This document shows, one piece after another, positions 34,872 to 46,203 of a stretch of 64,000 nucleotides of DNA. Within the stretch, counting starts at the first letter, position 1, and each line of letters opens with the position of its first letter. Below the pieces are notes generated by a model. The model did no database searches and was not told the origin of the DNA. It saw nothing but the letters and a program-made list of their open reading frames with translations. A program made the translations under genes and the position numbers. Origin of the DNA: Monosporascus cannonballus. Lineage: Eukaryota; Ascomycota; Sordariomycetes; Xylariales. Where the stretch lies: the NCBI GenBank assembly GCA_004154925.1, contig QJNS01000262.1, positions 1 through 64,000 of the forward strand. The letters are read 5' to 3'.

Positions 34872-35786
34872 TCAAGTAAACCCGGGAAGCAGAGTACCAG
34901 ACCTCTTGATACTCTCCTCCCAGGTGTCGGTCACAATCTTCCAATAGCGTCTGTCATCGGTTCGCATGTGCGTGACGTGTGCGCTCCCTTGGTACATCTC
35001 TCTGCGCACAGGGATGCCCTTCGCTGCGGCGTCCCTCGCATGCTCCTCGATGTGCCGCCACCCCACCATGGCATCCTCCTTGCTATAGACGTAGGAGCGG
35101 TTCGTCTGCCGCACCAGCGTCCTGTCGTTGTGTATCCGGTGGGTCCTCGTCAACATGTCCTCGCCGGCTAGGAACCCCAGGGGCCCGTACCAGATCGACA
35201 TGGCGGCTACGAGCAGAGCCAGCAGGGGCCCCAAGAGAAGGCGGACGAGGCCCCGCAAGCCGAGCGTCAAGACGTGGTACGTGCGGACGGCCGACCAGCG
35301 CCCCGGGCACGAGTCGTACACGGCAGCGTGCGGCGGGAACGCGCGACCTGTCTTCCTCCGGTAGACCTCATAGATGTTGCGCATGCTTGTGGCGCCGCCA
35401 TTCGAGAAGACGTGCACGAGGACCTCGGGCTCCCGGGGCGCCGCCGACAGTGCGCCCGAGTCGACCTGCGACCGCACGTACGAGGCCGCCGGCTGCGCGG
35501 CACTGTTCTGCATCGCGGGCGACCAGAGGAGCCTTCCGGTGAATATGACCAGCAGGATCGTGGAGGTCGGGTAGATGGTTTGGTAGTACGTGATGTACTT
35601 GGCGATGTGGGCGTCTTGGGCATCCATCCACGAGGCGAGGAGGATGAGCTTCGGAGCCGAAGTGGCGGCCCCTGAGCCCGGTGAGCCCGTTAGCTTCGGA
35701 GCCTTGTAGTAAGATACATATGGCGACAATCGCCTCATCATCGCCAGCGGTTTGGCAGAAGTCGCTGCAGGCTGGCTGTAAGCCAT
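34872..35786 (-). CDS. TMEM53 / DUF829 (PaxU-like) alpha/beta-hydrolase-fold protein
   Basis: Single exon, 304 aa. Family PF05705 is an alpha/beta-hydrolase fold; animal TMEM53 sits at the nuclear envelope and fungal members are often named after PaxU of the paxilline cluster. Seen here: beta-strand LILLASWMDAQD near 47, a nucleophile-elbow-like HVFSNGG (Ser128), the acid in YSKEDAMVGW (Asp238) and the histidine in GSAHVTHMR (His260), so a full candidate triad. A hydrophobic segment at about 168-192 could be a membrane helix. No indole-diterpene genes (prenyltransferase, GGPP synthase, P450) are nearby, so the PaxU name carries no pathway meaning here. Substrate unknown. Confidence 0.88.
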   Translation of the reverse strand: MAYSQPAATSAKPLAMMRRLSPYVSYYKAPKLTGSPGSGAATSAPKLILLASWMDAQDAHIAKYITYYQTIYPTSTILLVIFTGRLLWSPAMQNSAAQPAASYVRSQVDSGALSAAPREPEVLVHVFSNGGATSMRNIYEVYRRKTGRAFPPHAAVYDSCPGRWSAVRTYHVLTLGLRGLVRLLLGPLLALLVAAMSIWYGPLGFLAGEDMLTRTHRIHNDRTLVRQTNRSYVYSKEDAMVGWRHIEEHARDAAAKGIPVRREMYQGSAHVTHMRTDDRRYWKIVTDTWEESIKRSGTLLPGFT

Positions 35787-38700
35787 ATTGATTTTCGTAA
35801 GCAGAATAAGAGAGACTCCTAAATAATGAAAGGAATATAACTAGATATGAGGGCACGAAGCCGAAGTGGCTGTTGAGAATTACTCTCTATGTCTTGATGG
35901 TCTTTTTGAATCACATTAGTCGTCGGCCTGGAGATGTGCCGTCGGGCGAATTGAAGAGTTTGGTGTAGTTGACAAGGATGAGGCAGTTTCGGTATAGGGT
36001 GAACTCTAGCAGTCTTGGCACGGAATTTGCCAGGCTCTTCGTGGGGGGATCAGCAAGCTAGATGCACAGTACATACTCCGTAAGGCTCACATAGGTCTAA
36101 AATAGGAAATCTGACGGATTAGGCAATATCGAGGAAGCTGAGTCCTAATTCTAAATCATAAATTGATGTCATGTTCAAGCGATATCGGACAGCTCAACTC
36201 CCGTTGCATTGGCTTCCAACGCATAACAGTTCCAAATATATATTTCTACCACGAACTACCTAGGTAGCTCCCAACATAGTCGCTCAAAGCTCAGTCGGGG
36301 TATGGCCGGTGACAGGGTTCAAGCTGTGGATATATGGTATTGGACTGCCATCAAGGATACATACGTTATGGCTGGTTACGGCTCTAATAGGAAAGCACTA
36401 ATACCTATATGTACATATGTGATTCCCCTCGAACACAGATGGGCAGATTCCCCCATCCTGCATATAGATCATGGAAGTGTTCTCGGTTTTTCTACGACAA
36501 GTATAAGGAGGACGTGGGACGGTGAGGTCCCGAGAAGGGCTGGAGACATTGCTATTCCCGTGGAGGATGTAGGATAAGACAAGGCGGTACCTGGCATTGC
36601 GCGAGGTGTAATTTCTGTTGGGAAAACAAAACCATTCGGGAATAGCTTGGGGAGGAGTCTCGTTGAAATACAAGCCACTTACAGGAGGGGTGCGGCCTTA
36701 TTTCCCAGATTTGTGAGAAGGGATGCTCCCGCCCAGACATATCACGCACGATAACCTTGCGCAGGAGCTCCCGCATAAGTCGATTCCTATCTCGGTCGTC
36801 TTCGGCCTTTCCTTCATGTCGGGCTATCGCTCGCACCAATTCTTCAGCGCCGGATCGCGTTCGGTGACGTTGCTGAGCCATAACTCATCGTAGACTGCTT
36901 TCAACGCATGTTTCGTATCCGCATCTTGCGGCCGCGGTTTGGCTGTGTAGGGGCGAGTGGAAAGCCACGCTAGACAACGGTCGTGGGGCTTCGAAGGCGG
37001 ATCTGAGACGCCGATCCGCTCCATGTTGTTAAAGGGATTTCACAGGTATAGCCACCAGGGCAACCGCAGGTGATACAAGTAAACCACTGCAAGTGTTAAC
37101 GATGTGGCCGTAAGGGGCCCTCGGGTCCGTAGTTTAGCAGGCCCAGGGGAGAGAGGGCGCGAAATACGTACAGACCGGCACAAATGCATTTTCTACATGG
37201 GAATTTCTTTGGTCGGCCAGAGCCCCAGGAATTGCACACACAGCCACGTGGAGGCCCTTCGGGCTTGAATCCCAACTATTCGCAATCATACATCGGCATC
37301 GTATCGTGAAAGGGGCGGAAGCCAGCGCACTCACCTCGGTGACTCGTAAGTCTATGCGCTATGGATGAGGTTGGTGAATCCTGCGGTTCTTGTCCGTCTA
37401 TTGCACCAGGGTGTCGTCCGTAATAAGATGGGGAAATGTAGCCAGCCTCCGTCGTTTATCGAGCCAAGCGTTAACCATATTCGCACCATGCGCCAGATTC
37501 CGACCTCACGGGTGAGGAAAAAGTCGTCCTGAAGTCGAGGCCAACCCTTTAACTTCACTTGGGACCTCTCCTCCGCGGGTAGCCCATTAATCACGAGGTC
37601 TCATCACCACCTTCATCGGCACGTTGTAAATCATCTCCCGCTTCGATTGGCATAAGGGCACGATACAACAACCTTTCGAAGGGGTGGCTTGCTGAGAAGC
37701 CTACACTACCTGATCTGCCTGACCGCCTCTCTCCTTCCCTGGGATCTCCTACCACATAACGACGCGGTGCAGTGTAACTCTATAACACATCTCCATACGG
37801 AGAGCGAAACCAGCGGAGTTGGGGCCGATGAAAGGGCTAAGTAAATCGGAGCAAGGTCCCCTACGCACATAATTGCGCATCGCAAGTAGGTTGTGCTACC
37901 AGAAGCTCATACTAACGAAGTTGAACTCATTGTTTGGCAGTCTTGTCATAGAATTGCGACCAATCTAATGTACTCCCGGTAAAACAACAAGCCACCTCGT
38001 TCCTATGCTACCATGCCTAAGTCTATGTCCTTAGGACGAATAGGAGGCCTAACGAAGTATTAATCAGGGGCGAGATATACTTTCGACGCCGTACATAAAT
38101 ATCCTCACGATTGCGCACTACTCGATCTTGGCATATATATGAGGATTGTTTAGAAAGGTAATAGGGATTGGCACGGTGGATTGGAGAAGTAGCTATGTAG
38201 TCTTAGTTATTGGCTCTGTTTATTGCTGGTAGCTGTGGTGATCTTCGTCGTAGCTGCTTAGTCATCGCCAAAACGTCGAAACACTCAAACGGGAGGGAAA
38301 ATGGTAGGAGAGGAGGGGGCTCTCAGCCTCCTTGCTTTCGTCACCAACTCCTTGGTTCTCCGAGGGAGTTACCAGGAACGCAAGGAAAAAGTTTCATATC
38401 GCGATGTTTCAAGTTGTATCTTGCCTATTTGAGATCGCGATATCAGCACTAGCGAGGAAGCCGGCGACAGGGCTGGATAGCAGCCGCGAAGCTAAGAAGC
38501 TGACAGTCCACATTCCTCAAGCCTAGGGTTAAGCTCTAGCCATCGTCAAGTTAGGAGGGGAATATTCAATTGGATGCTGGAAGGAAGCATCATGCGGGAA
38601 TGAACGGATATATCGCTGGACCTTTCACCAATGACTGGTGGCCTCCTCCCCAGTCCGTGGGGCTTCACGAGACCCATATAAGCAACATGACCCCAATATA

Positions 38701-40305
38701 CGCATAGGGATCTTACTTGTCAAAACCGGCGAGACGGCGAACGTTGAGAAGCGTTTGCGGGCCCCACCTCTTCACCCAGTGGCATAAGGCGTAGTGGGAG
38801 CGACACTCCTCTCGGCTAAGAATTTATGACTACTGTTCTGTGCCGCTGATCACGTCTTCATCGGTACGTACGAACCTGCCATCGGTCAACAGCGGCTTCT
38901 GGACTTTGAACGGGAACTGCCCAGCAATGTCAACACGATTTCGAGTGATTATCTAGGAAGACCCGGCAAACTTTTCGGGAGTGCTCCTTGCGCCCAACCG
39001 AGCTTCGTTGGCCTACTTTAAGTCCCCATCGGCATTCCAATGAGCAATACTGCGGCATTGAACAAGAAGACTCCCGACGTCGCATTCGCGCTACTACCCG
39101 CGGGACCAAACAGGCAGCGCAGAGGACGAGAAGACTATGCTTTCCCAACTGATCCGGTATACTATGACGAAGAATGTCGTTGCAGGAGCGGTGCAGCGGA
39201 CAAGCTCCGAGTCCCAAATGCGAGAAATATATTATTGATTCGCTTCTGTGTGTGCTGCTCCGCCAGTGCCGGAGGGGCCGATTGGTTAGAGAGAAGAGAT
39301 CGGGCCAAGCGCGGACGCTTGGCCCGGTTCAGCAGGTTCCGCAATGTGCGCGCAAAATCTGTGTCTGCCGGGAGGTGTGCATGATATATCTATGTGATAC
39401 ATTTCTATCGTCTTCACGACTTTCTGTCTGTTTTGTTGGAGGACAGGTATCTCCTGTCAATGGAGGACCAGCGGTCAATGGCGGCAGTCCGCTCTCACCG
39501 CGACAGGAGCGGGACCGAGACTCCTACATCAGCTGCAAATTGCTGAGTTGATCCCACCCACCAGTAGTTTCGCCTGGCGATGGGCTCTCGGGTAATCAGG
39601 CCAAGTAATATGGCCTGCTGTAGATCAATTGGCTCAATCTGACGGGTTTAAGAGGTCTTTGCCATCCGTATCTGTTGAAAATAATGACATGGCTTTTGCA
39701 AGTAGGAAGAGAAAGCCGGACGAGTGATGCAACCACACCCATTTAATCTCGTGATGATAGCCGACCAGGATCTAAATCCCGGTGCCTCTGTGTCACAGTC
39801 CCACTGGCTGTATTTGTAAGGCCAGTTCATTGGTCTAATGGTTTCTTACATTGCTCGCATCTAGGAAGCGATCCCTTAGGGGAACGTGTGCCTAATAATC
39901 ACACGTGTTTCTTGAAAACCTACCATTTCCAATGCGATAACTAGCAATTTGGTCCCTTGGGTCCGTAAATGTCGCGAGGATCTAGGCCGCAGTGCCCGCT
40001 GATTAAGCGCAACCCAATCACGAGCAAATACAGTAAACCCTGGTTAGGCATATCTAACAATATTTGAAATATCAACACAACCAGCAGCCATGTTGTTTAT
40101 GTTAGTGGCAGCAAAACCCTTATATCATGGTTAAAATAGAAACGGGGAAGGGGGTCACAGGGGCCTGATATCGTTATATCAAGATGTCGCTATGGCATGG
40201 GTGGTTATGGCAGGGAGGGTTACGGCAAGCGTTTACTGCAATTTTTAGTAATGCATTGTCCGACTTGTTCCGTTTAAACCCGAGAGCTACCTAGTTGCCT
40301 TTTCC
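35787..40305. other. 4.5-kb gene-poor stretch with possible gene relics
   Basis: No convincing intact gene. On the minus strand three consecutive fragments (about 37594-37352, 37334-37134 and 37024-36552) give protein-like runs such as DTKHALKAVYDELWLSNVTE and GREHPFSQIWEIRPHP, possibly exons or a decayed gene that I cannot name. The region borders the transposon pair at 40308. Confidence 0.35.
39301..39326. repeat. perfect 11-bp inverted repeat (hairpin)
   Basis: CGGGCCAAGCG is followed by a 4-nt loop (CGGA) and its exact complement CGCTTGGCCCG. No coding frame with family features covers it and there is no T-run after it. It could be a palindromic protein-binding site or the stem of a small RNA. 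Confidence 0.6.
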
Positions 40306-41493
40306 TACAACTCACAGGGGTATTTTTTGTTAGTTACCTCCACCGCCCCACTTGGTTTCCCTTACAGGCTAGTATGTAGACTCCCATAGAATTTGTATAG
40401 AAATCTACCTGTTTTTATATATTTATAAATCGTCATTACCATAACCCGTATATAGCGTTTTATTAATTTATTAATAACTGTATTTATTTCGAATTAAGAT
40501 TTTTCTGTAATTTCTAATATGGACCTAAAAGCTTAGTTTCGATATATTAAGAAATAACGCCTTCGAAAAACGTCGCCGTTAATTAAAATTGCCGAACGCC
40601 TTTAATAACGTTAATAATAGTTCTAAATCTTTTATTACCTTTTTCGAAAACCTTTTAAAAAGTGCGATCTTAATATTAAATATAGTTCGAAAACTTTATA
40701 AGGACTTAATTTTTTAAAGAATTTTATAAAGAACGAAAAGCATAAAATTTAAATATTAAAAAAGCATTTCCTAAATCTGACGTATTTAAAGTTTGCCGAG
40801 ATAACAAAAAAGACTTTCCGGTAGGTCCAATACGTGTTAAATACATCTTTAATACCAATTCGTAAAGGTTCGAAAAAAGAATGAAAATTCCTATTACTAA
40901 TAGCAACTTAAAAGTTTTTGCATTTTTTTAAATACTGGCCTTATCGTTAAATACTTTGAGGTAATTTTCGATATTTTGTTCCTGGTCTTAAATCGTCCGA
41001 GGAAGATATTATTTATCGTATTTTTTTAAAGCTGGGTTTTTATTGTAAAATTAAAAGCTGTAAAAAGTTTGTTTTAAATAATAATAATAAAATATATATG
41101 GTCGAATTGTATAAAGAATAATTTTAAACTTAATTTATACAAAAGAACCTATTAAAACGAAATTTAATATGTTTTAACAAATATTACGTAATCACATAGC
41201 CTTATTACCATTAGTGGTTAACGATTTATAACGTCGAAAACTCGGATTTTTTCGAATATTTTTGTATATAAGATTTTTATAGGTAAATATTTTGGAAATG
41301 CTTTCGAAAAAGGTATAAATGGTCCTGTTATATATGGCCTAAAGGCTAGGAATATATTATTGCAAAGAAATATAATATAATAATATTTTTTATAATAAAG
41401 AACTTTATAAATCGTTTTTTTAATACGTCCATATTTTAATACAACGATAATCCGGTTTATTAAATAAAACTTATTTTCGAAAAGTTTAACGTA

Positions 41494-43348
41494 ATCCACA
41501 AGCGAAGCGCCCACATAAGCGAAGCGCCCACTTTAACCACCCCATTGCACATATTCAGTTTCTTAACAGCCACACCACATTCAAATCAATTAAAATTATT
41601 CGGAATAATCTTCATCAGACGTATCTATCACTTCTTGACAAGTGCGCGCATTATGTCCGGGCTTACCGCAGACGCCACAGCACCGTTCCTTCCTTGCAAC
41701 CCTCTTACGACGACTACCTTCTGCCATCATTTCCTGTATTGGTTCGCCATCACCCTCTTTCTCGGCCCGGAGAGCCTCCCCCTCCTGAAAAGTAAGTGAT
41801 CCTCCTTCTTGAAGGCGTTTGTTTTTGGTCCTCCGGCGCTTGCTGAGAATGTGATTGGTCTTGCGAAGGTGGCCGACCTTATTATTAAGAAGAGCGACTT
41901 TGTGCAATAAATAATTCGTACCTTTAGCCAAATAATTTACCGTTTCGATTATAGTTGTTGGCGAATTACCTTGGTAGTTTATAATTTTATTTTTTAAATA
42001 ATTAGATTGCGAAATCGCTTTTTTAAGGGTTTTAAGTATTTTGCGTTCGAAGTAAAGGGGCGAAAATAGGGGGGAAACGGTAAGTATTTAAAGGGGTTAT
42101 CGGATATTTAGTTGCGAAATAATATATTCGGGGTTTAATAAAATAAGGCCAGTACCGCGGAAGCCGGCTTTGATATTTTCGGGTGTTATAAACGTTTTAA
42201 ACGTTTCGTAAAAGCCGATAAAGAAGTTTTCCTTAGCGACGTACGTATTATGACGCCTTATAAGGTTTTCGATATAACGACCGTAAGCCCGTTTTAATGG
42301 AGAAAAATATACTATATTAAAAGGTTGGAATTTATAAAAGAAATGGGGAGGCATATAGAGCGTAATAATATCGTGTTTTTTATAATATTCTTCAAATTTT
42401 ATCGAATAATGGTTTTCGTAGCCGTTAAGGATAAAAAGACGTTTGGTACTTTTTATATGCGTTTTGGTATGTTCGTCGAAATATTTAACCTAATCCAGAT
42501 TTAAAGCGTTCGTCGTTTAGCCGTTATTACTTACGGCAATTTTCTAATCGCGTAATATGAAACTGTTACAGTACCAGGAAATAAGGTGGTTTTTGCCCGC
42601 TACGATAATGTATGGAGGGAGGGCCCAACCTTGAAAACCGACGGCTTAAATAACTGTAACCTATTTTTTACTACTTTATTGGGCCTACCTAGGCTTTTTA
42701 TGCCTTTCGGCATTTGTAATTACCATGCTCGACGCCGTTATTAATCTTATTAAAAAGCTAATTTCGTCGAAATTATATATATCCTTTTCCGAGATACCGT
42801 ATTTCGCAATTATATTACGTACGAGTTCGAACTATTTGCGAAATATTTCTGGATCCTTACATATAACCCTTTCGTAATCGATTTTTCGATTTAAACGCGT
42901 TTTCAGCTTATTTTGCCGTTTAACGAAGTTCGACGTCCAGTTAACGCCAACGCGTCCTGCATCGCGTTTACGTAAAAATATATTGGCTATATTTTTAACA
43001 TTTTTAAGTCGGGAAGGAAACGTTCGCGAATTAAGATCGAGAATATGTTCGATAATGATTTGCTTTTTGGAGTTAGTTAATTTTTGCGAATTGGGCGGTA
43101 TATCGCGTCGTGCAGGTTTGCCTTAGATTCGTTCGCAAAGAATTGTTTTCGGGACAGTATATATGGTTGTAAGCTTTTGATAACTAATACGAGGGTCGCG
43201 TCTTTTAGCCTAAATAGCAAGGTTTAATCGTGCTTTTTTTGAAAGCCCAAACATATTGTTATGTTGAAAAATATATAAGTAAAATAAGATAGTTAAAAAG
43301 TTAAATCTGGGTGAGCGTTTCGCTTATGTGGGCGCTTCGCTTGTGGAT
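41494..43348 (-). mobile_element. pogo/Fot1-type transposon, 1855 bp, nested
   Basis: Inverted repeats of about 38 bp start ATCCACAAGCGAAGCGCCCA at both ends and differ at two positions (G/A and C/T). TA flanks at 41492-41493 and 43349-43350 are the expected duplication. Each repeat contains AAGCGAAGCGCCCAC twice, separated by AT, a likely double transposase-binding site. The length and single transposase gene fit Fot1/Pot2-like fungal elements. It interrupts the element at 40308-43716, so it is the younger of the two. Confidence 0.9.
41596..43254 (-). pseudogene. pogo/Fot1-type transposase, RIP-inactivated
   Basis: About 552 codons read from the ATG at 43254 to the stop at 41596. Order of parts: psq-like N-terminal HTH (KKARLNLAI), CENP-B-type HTH (RVGVNWTSNFVKRQNKLKTR), DDE domain, and a C-terminal C-x2-C-x4-H-x4-C zinc knuckle (CGVCGKPGHNARTC). 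Near 42390-42430 the frame reads KRLFILNGYENHYS where active relatives have DGHESHHS, so the catalytic Asp is Asn; stop codons occur near 43210, 43120 and in the LD-stop-VKYFDEH segment near 42495 where Trp is expected. All are C-to-T or G-to-A changes. The last 112 codons (41596-41931) are intact and of normal GC, unlike the rest. Confidence 0.9.
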
Positions 43349-43718
43349 TACGTTAACGCCTTTAAAAAATATTTTTTAAATGGTTTTTTAATAATTTTAA
43401 TTTAAACTATATCGAAAACGTATACGCTTAAATAAAATCTTATTTAAAGGGAAAATATGATTTGTAGTAATTAACAGAAAAACAATTATATATAACGATA
43501 TTTAAGGTTTAGTACGTCATCCTTAAAATTTTTCTAATTTCGTTAACTTTAACTTAATAGGATAAAATAAAACGGTACTTTGAAAGTGGTAAGAAACAGC
43601 AGAGGAATTAATGGAGGTATTTTTGCATACAAATTATATGGGAGTATACTTACTAGCTGTTCAGGAAATCTTGTGGGGCGGTGGAGGTAACTAACAAAAA
43701 ACACCCCTGTGAGTTGTA

Positions 43719-44702
43719 CATTGTGCCTTGTATAAAAGAGGTTCGACAGCTCGGCTGGGCCGGCAGACAATGTCCTAGGTGCATCTCGATGAGGGGTGCA
43801 CAAGGAAACCATTCGTCCTCCTATGGAAAAGGCATGAAGCGACTCATATAAACTGTATCAGAATGCGGCATCCGCCCCTGATGAGCGGGATAATTAGGAA
43901 CCCTATCCACGAAGGACGACTAAGAAACCCCCCCTGTCAATGCGGGGTGAGACTCCGGGGGGGCCACAGCGCCAGGCTCCAAAGACAAGGGTTTCCAATT
44001 GTCCCATTGACCATGGAGATTTTACTCCTAATAAGTTAGCTCGATTGAGTTTTCTGGCCGTTCCTGAGATTCCCGTTAGTGACGGAATCTCATGCATTAA
44101 AAAACGATGGTCTTGCATAAAATCCTACCACGTTCAGCCACTTACAGCTTACCTAGGTCCACAGCTACAGCTACTTCTTCGTTCTTCATACACCATCATT
44201 TATGATGCCTACACCGCAACCAGTTGTTAGCAGGACAGAAACACAATCACGACGGGGCTTCGTCTCGTGCTTTCACGGACTTCCACTATCTGAATACATC
44301 CGCAGTGCTACTACTACTTCGACCCAAGCTACCACATGTATTTTCTAAGCTAATGTACTTGCCCCCTGCTTTTGACTCCAACAGTCCCTGCGTGCTTGTT
44401 AGATCACGAGACTCCGTCATACCCATCAAAGGCGTTCCTGTCGTCTGTCTCCCTACTTGCCTTGTTCAACCCGTACCCCCTTTCTTTCTCGAGCAACATC
44501 TTTTCGCTTTTCCTCTATTCCTTCTGCTTATTAGCTACTTCTGCCTCTGGCTTGGCATATACACGACCACGACCACCCACCCATCTTACGAGGTATATCT
44601 TCGCGGCACTCGCTTACTCATATAATTTTTCTTCCTTCAGCCTCACATGCTTCCGGCCGCTTGTCAAGCTTCTTCTCTCGAATATTCAAAAAGTCAGCGA
44701 CC
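43719..44702. promoter_or_regulatory. upstream region of the PFK2/FBPase2 gene
   Basis: From the outer transposon end to the ATG at 44703. The last 400 bp are pyrimidine-rich (CT-rich on the plus strand), typical of fungal promoters and leaders. Open frames here (44224-44625, 44372-44725) are leader sequence in my reading. Confidence 0.5.
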
Positions 44703-46203
44703 ATGGCACGAGGACGAAGCGCTAATGGTCGTGCCGTCCAAGTTGAGGACACCAAGATCTGCGTTGTGATGGTTGGTCTACCCGCGCGTGGGAAGAGCTA
44801 CATTGCACAAAGGGGTAAGGATCAGTCTGTGCCGTCTTTACAATCCACCGCTTCTCCTCCTTAGGCTAACCTTCTTCTGTCTTCCTCCCAACAGCCCAGC
44901 GTTACCTTCAATGGCTCTCCATTGACGCTAAGACCTTCAATGTCGGCAATTACCGGCGAACCGACGCTCCCCACCCCTCTGCCGACTTCTTCGATATGAG
45001 CAATGTCGAAGGAGAACGGAGGCGCCGCGCCGCCGCCGAGGCAGCTATTGCCGACATGCTCGGGTGGTTTCGCCAAGGCGGCGTCATAGGCATTCTCGAT
45101 GCGACCAACTCCACCAAGGAACGACGCAAATGGGTCCACGACGTATGTAGCCAAGAGGGTATCGAGGTGCTCTTTGTCGAGTCGAAATGTGACAACGAGG
45201 AACTCATCATGGCCAACGTCCGGGACGTCAAGACCACCAGTCCTGATTACAAGGGCCAGGACCCCGAAAAGGCCGCCCAAGACTTCTGCAACAGGATAAA
45301 AATGTACGAGAAGGTCTATAAATCCATTGACGAGGACGGCGACGAGAGCCACCTCACATATCTCAAGATCTTGAACATCGGCGCCCAGGTTGTCATCAAT
45401 CGCATACAGGACTACCTCCAGAGTCGCGTCGTGTACTATCTAATGAATCTACACATCCGGCCGCGTTCCGTCTGGCTCTCCAGGCACGGAGAATCGATGT
45501 ACAACCTCGACGGTCGGATAGGGGGTGACGCAGATCTATCGCCAAGAGGGCACGCGTACGCCCGGAAGTTACCCGAGCTCGTGCGGAAATCCGTCGGTGT
45601 GAGTACCCCGATCACCTCCCGACCTGGCTCCCGATTCGCCATTGGCTGTGGCTTGAGCTAACGATTCTGGGCTTGGAATAGGACGACCGACCATTAACGG
45701 TCTGGACCTCGACCCTGAAGCGAACGATACAGACGGCACGATTCCTACCCTCCAATTATAACCAGCTGCAGTGGAAGGCGCTGGACGAGCTCGACGCCGG
45801 AACATGCGACGGCATGACATATCAGGAGATCAAAGACGCGTATCCCGAAGATTTCGTGGCCCGCGACGAGGATAAATATAACTACCGGTACCGGGGTGGG
45901 GAGTCCTACCGCGACGTCGTCATCCGCCTCGAGCCTATCATCATGGAACTCGAGCGCTCCGAGGACATCCTCATCGTCACGCACCAGGCAATCCTACGCT
46001 GCATCTACGCATACTTTATGAAGAAGGACCAGACCCGCAGCCCCTGGATGAACGTTCCGTTGCATTGCCTCATTAAGCTGACGCCAAGGGCGTATGGTAC
46101 GGATGAGGAGCGCTACCAGGCGGATATTCCCGCCGTCAGCACGTGGCGCGGCAAGGGGAGTACCGCCAAGCATGAAGACCCTGGTCCGGGTGCCAACATC
46201 TGA
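44703..46203 (+). CDS. 6-phosphofructo-2-kinase / fructose-2,6-bisphosphatase
   Basis: Cytosolic bifunctional enzyme making and breaking fructose-2,6-bisphosphate, the allosteric switch of glycolysis and gluconeogenesis. Three exons: 44703-44814, 44895-45598, 45682-46203; introns 80 and 83 nt; 445 aa. The kinase half has the P-loop GLPARGKSY (25-33), AQRYLQWLSIDAKTFNVGNYRR and FVESKCDNEELI. The phosphatase half has the catalytic RHGES (234-238) and the second His in LIVTHQAILRC (about 373). Because RHG is intact the phosphatase should be active, unlike yeast PFK26 and closer to FBP26-type proteins; which activity dominates cannot be told. No N-terminal regulatory extension, which makes it a short form. 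The gene lies just outside the transposon pair. Confidence 0.96.

Larger units (their letters stand above)
40308..43716. mobile_element. outer TA-flanked DNA transposon with about 100-bp inverted repeats, interrupted by a second element
   Basis: The ends CAACTCACAGGGGTATTTTT (40308) and, inverted from 43716, CAACTCACAGGGGTGTTTTT continue as inverted repeats for about 100 bp, with 43 of the first 44 bases identical and lower identity after that. Each end abuts TA (40306-40307 and 43717-43718), the Tc1/mariner-type target duplication. Without the insert the element is about 1.55 kb. Its interior is AT-rich with stop codons throughout; minus-strand fragments (41218-41514, 40724-40906) may be transposase remains, but I cannot place them. 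It does not resemble the inner element. Confidence 0.8.

Noticed and set aside
34872..35786. Indole-diterpene gene cluster suggested by the PaxU-like protein
   Set aside because: No prenyltransferase, GGPP synthase, cyclase or P450 is found nearby.
39690..39890. tRNA-like GGTCTAATGGT stretch
   Set aside because: Resembles a D-arm but no anticodon or T-arm with correct spacing follows.
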